64,000 nt of DNA from Galaxea fascicularis (Eukaryota > Cnidaria > Anthozoa > Scleractinia > Euphylliidae), in NCBI GenBank assembly GCA_948470475.1, contig OX419337.1, positions 39,160,616 to 39,224,615 of the forward strand. The letters are read 5' to 3'. Made by a program: the position numbers and the translations under genes. This document shows, piece by piece, positions 25,033 to 38,055 of this stretch. How positions within the stretch are numbered: position 1 is the stretch's first letter; each line of letters opens with the position of its first letter. The notes beneath the pieces were generated by a model. That model worked only from the letters and a program-made list of their open reading frames with translations. It was not told the origin of the DNA and made no database searches.

Positions 25033-25380
25033 AGGGAGCTTAAGCAACGACGACGGCGACTGTGACGAAAAAGTCATTTCAAAATACAACTTCTCGTTTT
25101 GGTAACTTTTTTCACGATTATTCCAATTCGTTCAACATGAGCTGCCCATGGTCTAAATTACTGTGAGCGGTGTTACAGCAAAGAAGGAAGGAAAACCTGC
25201 CGTCGTGCGAACACGTTCTCGAGAAAAACTAAATTTTGGTCATTTCACGTTGTTGTTTTGCAGAGGACGGTAAAGAAATGTACCAAACTGTAAACGCAAG
25301 TGCAGTGGAGCGATCGTTTTTGCTCATTAATCCCATTGTTTTGTGGCGTTCTCGTTGCCGTTGCCGTGCTCGTTGCTTAA
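25033..25380. mobile_element. TIR element family T1, copy 1
   Basis: The left end AGGGAGCTTAAGCAACGACG and the right end (the complement of CCTTTAAGCAACGAGCACGG) form imperfect terminal inverted repeats rich in ACGGC. The same ends are found at 58697-59394, and a related end (AGGGAGCTTAAGCACGCG) at 44017-44239. No coding capacity is seen. Confidence 0.7.
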
Positions 25381-25731
25381 AGGGGCACTGTCACGCTATT
25401 GTACCATCACTTAAAAGGTTAAAGGTGCTAATGCATCAGTGGGGTCATCAGTGGAAACCTTAAAATAATGGTCTGGTTTTGCTCCTAAATACCGTAGTAC
25501 TGCATTGACAGCATAAGTTCCTGTATTCTATCAAAGATGACGAGGATGGAAATGGATTGCAATTTGAAAAGCTTGCCAATTTTTTCAAAATTTCAAGCTA
25601 TGCGCTGAAAAATCGCCAAAAAGGTTATGGTTGGCTCTCCCTGCTTTTTTACACGATAACAGGTAAAAGGCAGATATTTTGGCAGAACTGAACCAAAAAC
25701 AGCAAAAATCCCGGTGACAGTGCTCATTTAA
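25377..25731. mobile_element. MITE with TTAA ends (AGGGGCACTGTCACG type)
   Basis: TTAA at 25377 and at 25728 flank inverted ends AGGGGCACTGTCACG and the complement of CGGTGACAGTGCTCAT. It abuts the previous element directly, sharing the TTAA at its edge. Confidence 0.75.
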
Positions 25732-26763
25732 GCTCGCTATAATTATGTTGCGGGATTACGGTGCGTGTTTCATGCAAGAGAAAGATGGACGAACAAACGA
25801 ATTAAAAAAAGAAACAAATCCGGTGAAATCTTACCTTCTGTAATCGTGGATTTTTTCGCATCGTTCCTGTACGCTCCACCAATCGTGTAAGTTATAATTC
25901 ACTCATTATGTCATCTAACTAACAAGAGAAAAGAAAAGGAGACCAGTTACTTAAAATTGTATACACTCGGGTCTGGATGCGAAATGTTGCTGTTTAGCGA
26001 CAGAAAATCTTACGACGCTCACATCATCATCTCGAAACTGAGCAACGAAATCAGGTTGAGTTCGTCTGACAAGATTTTGTTCAGATTAACCGGCCATGTT
26101 CAAGAACGAAACTTAAATCGCTGATGTTCGCTTGATGTTGCCGGCAATAACTTGCCAAGACAAATTTCACAGTCAAACCAGATAAAAATTCAAGAAGAAC
26201 TAACCTGTAGAGAACTCTGATCTTTCACAGCGCACATAAATAAGACCGCGAACCAAGGATTTCAAAATGAACCTCAGCAGCACACGGCGGACACCGCTCG
26301 AACTAACGGGAGTGCCTTTTGTCTCACCTCTTTTTGTACTGCATTAAAAATTCATAGCGTAATCTGCAATGTAAAATATTTGGATCGGCTTGAAAACACC
26401 GAGCAACTAACACGTTAACGAAGCTCACTTGTCAGACTGATTGGGCGATGTTGCTTCTGGTATTTTTAGTCAATTGAGTATATTTATCTCCCAACGAATG
26501 CCCATGATCTCTACATAGGCTAATTACATGTTATTTCTTTAGGCTGCATTTTTGTTCGAACAATGGGACAGGCGACGAATCAGTGAAGGATGGAATTAAA
26601 GGAGCGTGAAGTTAGGATTCCAGTGTATTAACACGTTCACTCATCGTAATCCGCTGACATGGGGTGTTACAAACAAATGAAAATTAGTTTGAATTTTAAG
26701 CAGCGTTGCTTAGCCTTGCCAAATTTTGTGGTGTGGTTTAACCTTCACCCCTTGGAGCTCACA
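25732..26763. other. No gene recognised
   Basis: Noncoding; nothing assignable. Confidence 0.35.
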
Positions 26764-27067
26764 ACTTTCCAAGAGCGAACTGTTTGCTTCTCGGAACAGA
26801 TAATGTCCGCGGACAAATATCCGAGAATATTTTCGCGCCAAATGGAGACTATTTTATATACTCCCCAAATGCGTGTTGCGAAAAATATTTCAAGGATAAT
26901 AAAGACAGTAGCCCCCATTTGGCTTTAAAAATCTGCTCGGATATTTATCCTTGCACATAATCAGTTCCTCGAAACTTTAAGTTTTCCGAGAGCGAAGCTA
27001 TTCGTTTCTCGGAACAGATAATGTCCTCGGACACATATGCGAGCATATTTTCACGCCAAATGGAGAA
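26764..27067. repeat. Diverged direct repeat pair of about 85 bp
   Basis: 26767-26848 and 26982-27066 share 'ctcggaacagataatgtcc', 'cggaca.atat.cgag' and 'cgccaaatggaga'. The second copy ends exactly where the 20-bp minisatellite starts. Confidence 0.8.
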
Positions 27068-27069
27068 TG

Positions 27070-28115
27070 CAGGTGAGTATAAATGAAGGAAGGTGAGTAT
27101 GTGTAAAGGGAAGTGTGTATGAGTGACAGTATGTGAGTACAAGTGAAGCAAAGTGAGTGCAGGTGAAGGAAATTGAGTTTCAGTGCGAGAGAAGGAAAGT
27201 GAGTATGAGTGACGGTAAGTGAGTAAAAGTGAATGAAATTGCGTATGAGTGACTGTAAGTGAGTAAAGGTGAATGAAATTGCGTATCAGTGACTGTAAGT
27301 GAGTAAAAGTGAATGAAATTGCGTATCAGTGACCGTAAGTGAGTACGTAATATACAAGTGAATGAAAGTGAGTGTGAGTGACGGTAAAAGAGTAAAAGTG
27401 AATGAAATTACGTATGAGTGACGGTAAGTGAGTACGAGTGAATGAAAGTGAGTATGAGTGACGGTAAGTGAGTACAAGTGAAGGAAAGTGGGTACAAATG
27501 AAGGCAAGTTAATGTAAGTGAGCGTAAGTGAGTGGAAATAAAGGCAGGTGAGTATAAATGAATGCAAGTGAGTATAAACGAAGGCAAGTGAGTATAAGTG
27601 AGTGTTAGTGAGCCGGTACAAGTGAATGTGAGTACAAATGAAGGCAAGTGAGTATAAATGCAAGCAGGTGAGTATAAATGCAAGTAAGTGAGTACAAATG
27701 CAGGCATATGAGTACAAATGCAGGCAAGTGAGTACAAATGCAAGCAGGTGAGTACAAATGGAAGCAAGTCAGTATAAATGCAGGCAAGTGAGTATAAGTG
27801 CAGACAAGTGAGTATAAATGCAGGCCGGTAAGTATAAATGAAGGCAAGTGAGTACAAATGAAGGCAAGTGAGTATATATGAACGTAAGTGAGTATAAGTG
27901 AATGTAGGTGAGTACAAATGAAGAGAAGTGAGTATAATTGAAGGCAAGTGAGTATATATGAACGTAAGTGAGTATAAGTGAATGTAGGTGAGTACAAATG
28001 AAGAGAAGTGAGTATAATTGAAGTTAAGTGAGTATATATGAACGTAAGTGAGTATAAGTGAATGTACGTGAGTACAAATGAAGAGAAGTGAGTATAATTG
28101 TAGGTAAGTGCGTGT
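27070..28115. repeat. About 1 kb minisatellite, 20-bp unit with higher-order structure
   Basis: About fifty variants of a 20-bp unit close to AAGTGAGTATAAATGAAGGC. In the first part (about 27195-27345) a 40-bp pattern with 'gaaattgcgtat' repeats. At the end a four-unit (80-bp) pattern starting 'agtatatatgaacgtaa' repeats three times, at about 27871, 27951 and 28031. The minus-strand frame of 241 codons (repeats like LPSFILTCLHLYS) is a by-product of the missing stops. Confidence 0.95.
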
Positions 28116-28431
28116 TAGTGGAGGTAGGTGCATTTGTCAGTTGGTGTATTTATATATGTAGGGTTGTAATGTATTAGTGCCTTATATGTGGGCTAGCATG
28201 ACGTTCTTGCCAGAATAGCTCGTAATCTGAGCAAAGGCTACAGTAGGCTTAGATTATGTCGCTTGTTCCCAGGTCTTCGTTGAATTTTCAATCCAAGATG
28301 GCGTCTGCAGGGAGTGATACAGTGTAGCTGTCCATCTTTTGCTTGGATAGCAGCTTGTTATCGCACTGTAAAGTGAATAGTTTGTAGTGTACTAGGATCT
28401 CAAGCTTCCGACTTTTTTCCATTATGCTAAA
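28116..28431 (+). promoter_or_regulatory. Presumed promoter/5' UTR of the UGT gene
   Basis: The gap between the minisatellite and the UGT start codon. No TATA box or other element stands out, so this is a call by position only. Confidence 0.3.
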
Positions 28432-31400
28432 ATGTTTTCTTTTTCCTGGATCATTTTTCTACTCGAGGTACTCGAGACTGGGTATTCCATGTCAGCAAAA
28501 ATTGTAGGATTTAGTGCAATTGGAGGTTCCCATTACTTACTCATGAGAAACGCGATGGAAGAGTTGGCATCACGGGGGCATGAGGTAATGTATACAGTAC
28601 TTGATTTGTAACGTAATGGACAAGTGTACTCACAGAGCTGTGCGGTATGTAACATTTGCAGCGTGCAGTCTGGAAATGTCGGACACCGAGAGCCATGAGA
28701 AAAAACTGACAGTTATGGCCCAGAAAAGTATATACGATCCGAGGGAGGAAGGGGGTGGGGAGTGGTGGTGGGCATGAGTGGAAATCTCTATTAAAGGGTT
28801 TGCAAAGAATTTTTGAGACGTTTTGTGACGTGTTTTTAAGGGAATGTGTCAAAAGTGAGAGTCAGAAAAGACAAGTGCTTAAAGGATATCATCAAAGATG
28901 GTGTTTACACAGAATGACAATTTTTCATTGTTTCTCCCTTCACATTAAGGTGACACTGGCTTTACCTTCTGCTCAAAAAGTTAATCCAAGCAAGAAAATT
29001 ACACACAGGGTTTTTGAGGTACCCTATGAAGCTGAAACGACTGGAGAAACAATATCAAAAGTTCTCATGGAAAAAGGGACTTCACTAGAGGTCATCCACC
29101 TGATGAATGAAATGCATAGGGTTTTGTGTGAATGTCTGTTAAATGACACTGATTTTCTTGATGATCTGAGAGATTTTGATTTAATAGTACATGACTCTGT
29201 GACAGCTTGTCCTGTCCTATTGGCTGAACTTTTAAACATCCGGAGAGTTGAGATTGAACCTGTATCTCCAAATGCACCATTTCTTTTTTACCATATGGTA
29301 CCTATGCCTGTATCATATGTTCCTCAATCGTTTCCTGGATATTCAGATAAAATGACATTTCTACAGCGTGTCATTAATCTTGGAGCTTATATATTTGGAA
29401 GCAGAATCTTTATGGCTTTACTTGCAGACACTATGAATGGAGTCAAGTACAAATACAACATCAAACCTGAAAGAACCTTCCAGAAAGCTGTTGGTGATGC
29501 TGAGCTTTTGATAATTAATGCTGATTTTGCACTGGAGTATCCTCAGCCCTTACTACCAGGTATGGATCCACCACAGATTATCCTATTATATGTCTTTGTG
29601 GTATTAAATTACATGAGGTTCTTAGAATGGAAAGTTGCTGTAATATCAAATTTCTGATAGTTGAACTTGAATGAAAGAAAAGGTTTAATGTAAGGCCGAG
29701 TATTTTATAAGCAATCACTACTCTTTGGAAAGACATTTAGGCAATGTACCACAAGGCTGTGCTCTAGTGGCACCCGGTTGTCCCAGGCAACTTACTTCTG
29801 CCTTTGGGCCACCAGGAAAGAATAGTTTTTGCACCAAACTTACAAGCTGGGCAACCTGGATTTCAAGGGTTTAGATTTTTTGGGTTTACAGCACAACCTT
29901 GGACTACTTTTGAAATATCAAAAGTCAGCTTGATAGTGAGGCCCAGAGGACAAAAACAATGGAAACTAATATTATTGCAAGAAATTAGAAAGATGATTAT
30001 TAAACAGAACTATCATTTTACTTTGTTTTCGTCCCCTGGACATCAATATTAAGCTAAATTTCAATCTTTCAGAAAAGTGGCATATTAATACGTCTTCCTA
30101 ACCGAGTTTGAGGTTCCATACTTTAAGTTATGGACCGAGTTGTTTCCCCTTTGTTTATGTGCATGCACGCCATAAGTCAATGGAAAATAACGAGGATCTG
30201 TAACTTACAGTATGGACCAAGAAAACAAAGTTAGTACATGTAAGACATTTATTATATCTATGAGTTTAATTAGGCACACAGGGAAGGAGACTTTCATATT
30301 TAAAAGTTGACCAATCACAGTGCACCTACTAACTGAGAGATAATAATGTTCAGTATTTTTTGTTGTCAATACAGGGAACATAATGGTTGGTCCGCTGACT
30401 GTCAAGGAGGCATTGCCTCTCTCTCAGGAATATGAGGAATTTGTCAACAACTCTGCAAATCATGGTTTCATCATTGTCTCATTTGGAAGTGGGGTGGGCA
30501 TCCTTTCAGTGGAAAAAATGGATAAGTTGGTCAGAGCATTTGGCAAACTGAAACAAAAGGTTGTTTGGCGGGTTAAATGTAAGCCTTTAGAAATGAGTGG
30601 TATAATGGCTGTGCTCATCCTTATTTTTGCATAAACCATAGTTGTGGAGGTACATTTGGTGTGACTTTGTGTTGTGGTAGTGCTAATATTAGTGCCTAGT
30701 GGAAGTGGTTGTGATAGTTACATTTGTTTAGCAAATCCACCTAGTTTTCATCTGTTGTCATTTCTGCAAAAGAGTTTGCCAGCTTTAGTACATACTTTTA
30801 CTAAAGTTGGAAATTCTACAGATTTCCCTGTCTCGCCACCCTCAATGATACCTTACCCTTTGTTGTCAGGTAGTGTGTTAAAATGTTTTTCTTTTCTTTT
30901 CAGTTGCAGGTTCCAAAACTTCTTTTGCAAGTCCAAATATCAAGATCGTGGACTGGTTACCTCAGAATGATCTACTTGGTCACAAGGACATCAAAGCTTT
31001 TGTCTCCCATGTGGGACAAAACAGTCTTTATGAATCTGCATATCATGGGGTTCCTGTGGTGGCTTTTCCCTTGTTTGTTGATCAGTTCTTTAATGCTAGA
31101 AAGGTTGAACATTTTGGACTTGGTCTGTCTGTGGACCCCAACAATTTTGAAGTCGAAGAGTTGGTTGAGAAGATAAAACATGTCATAGACAATCCAAGGT
31201 ATTGTTGACAAAATAATTATGAATTCAATAATGTACTATTAACTGAGTATAGACCTTCATATAATGATGTAACAGGTTTTAAACATATGTAAAAATCAGC
31301 AACAAGTGTTACCACTGAAATACAAATAGCCTAATTTTTATTCATTACATAAAAATATCAGCATCCATTGACCATTTATTATTTGATACTGATTGCAAAA

Positions 31401-32029
31401 TTTCATGTGGGGTTGCAGAAGAAGTCATACTTCTCCTAGCATAACTGCCTTTGAGCCAAAGGTTAAAATGAAGTATGAAATAGAAAAGTTCATATGTATT
31501 AAAACTAGCAATATGGAAAAATTTAAGAAGAAGTGGGCTCTCTCTTTGGGCTCGGCACCATATATAGTGTCTTGTTGCATTCTTTGTTGTATTTCTAGTT
31601 TGAGTAGGCAGTATTTTAATTTTAATGTGTTAGAAGTATAGGGTTAGTAAACATCTTGTAAGTCGTGATTGATGTGTTGTCAAATTGAATTATTTATTTG
31701 AAACAAAATTTAAAAAGGCTATTATTTTATTTTTTTTTTATGCCAGGTTCAAAGCCAATGCTACACACATTTCCAAGCTTCTCAAAGACAGGCCACGAAC
31801 CCCAGTAGAGACCGCTGGTGACTGGATAGAGTATGTGCTCAGACATCGTGGAGCCCGCCATCTCAGAGCCCAAGTGTTTAACATCCCTTGGTATCAGTAC
31901 TACTTACTTGATATCATAGCTTTCCTTGTTGCCATGGTTACTTTGGGTGTCATAGTGATAAGAATGACATGTGGATGCCTTTGTTGTCTATGTAGTAAAA
32001 GTAGTGGAACCAAACCTAAGGAGGGGTAA
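28432..32029 (+). CDS. UDP-glucuronosyltransferase/UDP-glycosyltransferase (GT1 family), complete
   Basis: Five exons: 28432-28584, 28950-29559, 30375-30578, 30904-31198, 31747-32029. All introns are GT-AG and all phases fit; 514 residues, the usual UGT length. A hydrophobic N-terminus (MFSFSWIIFLLEVL) is a likely ER signal peptide. IGGSHY gives the candidate catalytic His34 and FDLIVHDS the candidate Asp133. The UGT signature DWLPQNDLLGH is at residues 339-349, continuing FVSH, then FPLFVDQFFNA. Residues about 473-493 (YYLLDIIAFLVAMVTLGVIV) form the C-terminal membrane anchor, followed by a Cys/Lys-rich cytosolic tail. The family transfers sugar from a UDP-sugar to small lipophilic acceptors in the ER lumen; donor and acceptor are not predictable here. 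One oddity is HVGQNS where most UGTs have HGGxNS. Exon 4 could also begin six bases later, after TTGCAG. Introns 2 and 4 are the large ones; intron 2 holds two repeats. Confidence 0.93.
29753..29901. mobile_element. MITE family M1, copy 2 (UGT intron 2)
   Basis: Ends AAGGCTGTGCTCTAG and its inverse. Inverted orientation relative to copy 1 at 2119-2283. Confidence 0.75.
30098..30345. mobile_element. Repeat family R1, copy 2 (UGT intron 2)
   Basis: Inverted, diverged copy of the block inserted in the LINE at 9842-10121. It ends about 30 bp before exon 3 of the UGT gene, so it may contribute sequence near the acceptor. Confidence 0.7.
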
Positions 32030-33357
32030 ATTTTTTACTGAAGACTTATTTATGTAAAAGTATATTTTGCACTGGAAGACTGGAAAACTTTCCATGTTTT
32101 AATCTTGGTAATGTTTACTCTCTTTTTTTAACTATTGCTTTATTTAAAACTCACACTCACTAATTTATCTGCCAGTAACCAAAGTGTGTTGTGGGACGTG
32201 TTGGGCTGAAATTTGATGGGAAAATAATAATTATAGTTACTTTTCACTGAAATACCTGTGAGTATTCAAAACCTACCAAGCATGTTTCCTGCCTACTGGT
32301 ACAGTTTGGTCTCATTTGGATTTAAATTAGCCACTAAAGGTTGATTTCACATTCTGGTGAGTTGATCCTTTAGTCATCCAGTTCCCAAAGAAAATAAAAA
32401 TGTTCCATGGTGGAATCTCAGTATTGACCAGCAGAAATTTGTCAGCTGATTTGCTTACTGGTTGAGAAGAAACCACTCACTGACAATTTCACATAAAGGA
32501 ACAAGAAATATGTCTTTATTGAGAATAAATGCAGCAATGGTTACTATACAGTTCAGTTAACTAAAAGTAAATAAATACAAGTGTCTCAACTTTAAGGACA
32601 AACAAGGGTAGTCAATTCTATGATTCATTTCATATACATCACTCCCAAACTGGGTTCTTGTTGAGAGGACATTTGAAGATAAAATTACAAGATTAACAAA
32701 TCATGCTAAAACTTCCCAAAAGTATCACCTAACCAGCATGCATGTCTATCAACCTCATCAGGAACAAAATAATAAGCTTAAATTGACTAACACAGGTTTC
32801 GTCATCAAAAGAAATTTAGCAAGAAAACAGTTAACATCTCACTTATTTTCTAACCAGTGGTAAGGTTTACACTACAGTAATAAAAAGAAGTATTGTCGCC
32901 ATGGGTATGGAATTCAACAGTGTTGAACTCAGTCTCCTTTACAGGCCCCTTGCATTTGAGAGGGCATGAAACATGTTTGATAATAAAAAGTAGAAAACAT
33001 GCAAATTAAAAACATAAATAAAGGGGGTAGTTTCTAAAGAAACTGTGCTGCTGCGTCGGTGAGGGAGTTGTACACAAGAACTTGGTTTTATCAATGGACT
33101 TGATAATGTAAATTGGCCACAGTGCAGGGATTCAAGCTGATGTTTTGAGTATTAGGGCTAATGCTCGAAAGAGCTTTTAGAATCCCTGTATGGTGGCAAT
33201 TTACATTATCAACTCCCATGATAAAACTTGACAAATCAAAAATATGACTGGCGGATGTTTTAACTTCTTTAAAAACATGTTGGTAGCTGTCTAAAACTAC
33301 TTGTTAAAAGCATGGTCTGTTTTCTCTTGAAATCTCTTTGACAACTTGAGTTGTATC
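32030..33357. other. Convergent 3' regions of the UGT and cathepsin genes
   Basis: Between the two stop codons. For the minus-strand cathepsin gene a TTTATT at 32515-32520 reads AATAAA on its strand and could be its poly(A) signal. For the UGT gene, AATAAA-like strings at about 32391 (and 32525) are candidates. Nothing coding. Confidence 0.4.
33083..33231. repeat. Inverted repeat with 'gataatgtaaatt' arms (Penelope-like relic?)
   Basis: Arms at about 33083-33132 and 33183-33231 are inverted copies (ttgataatgtaaatt, cagggattc). Between them is a palindromic core with 'agggctaatgctcgaaa'. A single-armed relative lies at 50857-50955. I recall this core as common in invertebrate Penelope-like elements, so that family name is from memory and not shown by the sequence. 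Confidence 0.55.
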
Positions 33358-35992
<2,635 letters not shown>

Positions 35993-37817
35993 AATAATCT
36001 GTTATCATGGAAATGAAAATAAAATGTGATTGTCAGTTAGTTTGAAAAAAATAATTATGTTGTTCAACTGCCTAATTAGACATCTTGAAAATCAACCCAG
36101 TTTTAAATTGGTAATGGCAAAACAGACAATGACAAAATTGGTTTAAGGACATTTACAAGATGACAAGACCACCAGTTTTATATACTGCAAACCTTTTCGA
36201 GACAGCTCTGCAAACACTTGAGACTGCAAGACCCATACAGTTATTTTCATAAGACATTCAGATTATGTTTTTGAAATATCTGATCCTTTAACATATCTAC
36301 AACTTGACCGAGTGCAAAACCCATAGCATAATAATCAGGACCGCCGGCATAATAATTAAGCAACTAACAATCGTATCTACTGACAAAGTTTGGGCATTGA
36401 CAGCAAATGCCCTAGAGCGTTTATAACAATTGTGATAAGTGTTAGTAATCAGAAGAAATTTACATGTAACCAGTTTAATTTTTTTTTTCATTGAATTATT
36501 GACTTCGAAAGAGTTTTGTTTCACACGATCATGTCTTCAGCTAAAACTGTAAGGTCTGACATCCCGTGCGCGTTACAAACCTAACCATCATGTCAACAAT
36601 TCCAGGCCTTTGTGTTCGCCGAGAAACATGATCAACCGGAAAGGAATTTGAGAGTCAATTGGCAGCGGGAGGCACTGCAAATTAATTTTGATGAACTCTG
36701 TAGCGGAGATACCCGGTTTTCACACAGAACAGTTACATGTACACGTATACCGCCAGATGACTTTGTCTTAAGTACAAACCCATCAATTGTTGTAGGGACA
36801 ATACATATTGGTAACAAATGAATAAAATTCTTCTTACAGATTTCTACCCAACAGTCCTGGCCAACGAAACAATTTTGTAAACAAAAGCTGTATACTCGAA
36901 CACTCACGTTTTTGTGAACTACAACTTAACAAAGCAAGCTTGAAATACGTGGAACCCCGCAAGCGATAATAATCTCGGAAAACTAAAATGTCAATCTGTT
37001 TCGATGGATGATAGTAAGTGATTGTGCAATGACTGTGCAGTCTTGACTTGTCTCGTGACGACACGACGTCACAACATAAGCCGGTGTCGTTCTTCCGGAA
37101 TCGACAATAGTTTTGCGTCAATATCAATCTAAACGGCACACCAACTTATTCATTTACCTTAAACTACGACGAGATCTTCTGTCAAGGCTTCCTTTCCGTG
37201 ATAATCTGGCTTTTGTTCTGTCTTCGTTCCCGTGTTTTGTTCTCTGTTTTGTTGTCTGCTTTGTTTGGTATGTTATTGCGTGTAGTAACCGCTGTACAAG
37301 GCTTGCTTGGGCGCGGTTAAACAGCCACGTGTTATGTTGATGGCAACCGCGTGCTAACTGAAAGCCGTGGGGGCGTGGGGCTTGATATAAAATACAGTTT
37401 CAGTTGTTTCTCTTCGTCATGTTACTGTGAACTTGTAACGGCTTCAAAAAAGTGTTTATACCGCCAAATGCAATAGGTGTGTAATACCTTTCATATCAAA
37501 TGAATGGAAGCACTTGTAAAACTTTGGATCATTCTTATTTCTATTTTTCTATTCTTTTTTTTTTTTAATAAGCTCTTGGTCTGCTCACTTCTGGACTGCA
37601 ACTGAACAAGCAACTTTGAAGCACGTGAAACCCAGCCAGGGATAATAATCAGGGGATATAATGAGACAATGTATTTCAAGACCCTGGAGTCTTTCGTGTG
37701 AAGGGATAGCAATATTGAACAAAGAAATGACTGTGCACTTTGGTCCCGTGACAAGAAGTCGTAACAATATTCAGTATAATGTGGTCTCGTTCTTCCGGAA
37801 TCCACAGTATTTATATC
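35993..37817. other. Upstream region of cathepsin copy A with a diverged duplication
   Basis: About 36925-37110 and 37612-37812 are direct, diverged copies. Both have 'ggataataatc'-like sequence, 'atgactgtgca', 'gtgac', and end 'tcgttcttccggaatc.aca'. The first copy lies where the 5' UTR exon and promoter of cathepsin A would be expected. No other gene is seen; 36612-36821 and similar frames lack motifs. Confidence 0.5.
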
Positions 37818-38055
37818 AGAGGGATTAAGCATGGCGTTTACGGCCAACGGCAAACGGGAAACGGCAAGCTCCTGCTCATCATAAAAGCGTGAAGATTCTC
37901 TTATTTTAACTTGTCAAGTTCCTTTGAGAAGTTGCTTGATATCTGGAGCTAACAGGACAGAAATGAGCTAATATCAAGCAGGGTTCTTACATTTTTGGCG
38001 AAACCCTTCACTCCGATGTTTGCCGTCTGGCGTAAACGTCATGTTTAACCTCTCT
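37818..38055. mobile_element. MITE (GGCGTTTACG type)
   Basis: Inverted ends: AGAGGGATTAAGCATGGCGT at the left; the right end reads, inverted, AGAGAGGTTAAACATGACGT. Both continue into 'acggcaaac'. Confidence 0.75.

Noticed and set aside
27286..28133. Minus-strand frames of 130-241 codons with LHLYSLTFIYTHLPS-like repeats
   Set aside because: By-product of the 20-bp minisatellite; composition is dictated by the unit and no start, signal or domain supports a gene.
28755..28949. N-terminal part of the 300-codon frame that overlaps UGT exon 2
   Set aside because: Only the part from 28950 encodes UGT sequence; the preceding residues are intron 1 read in frame, and the real N-terminus with signal peptide is in exon 1 at 28432.
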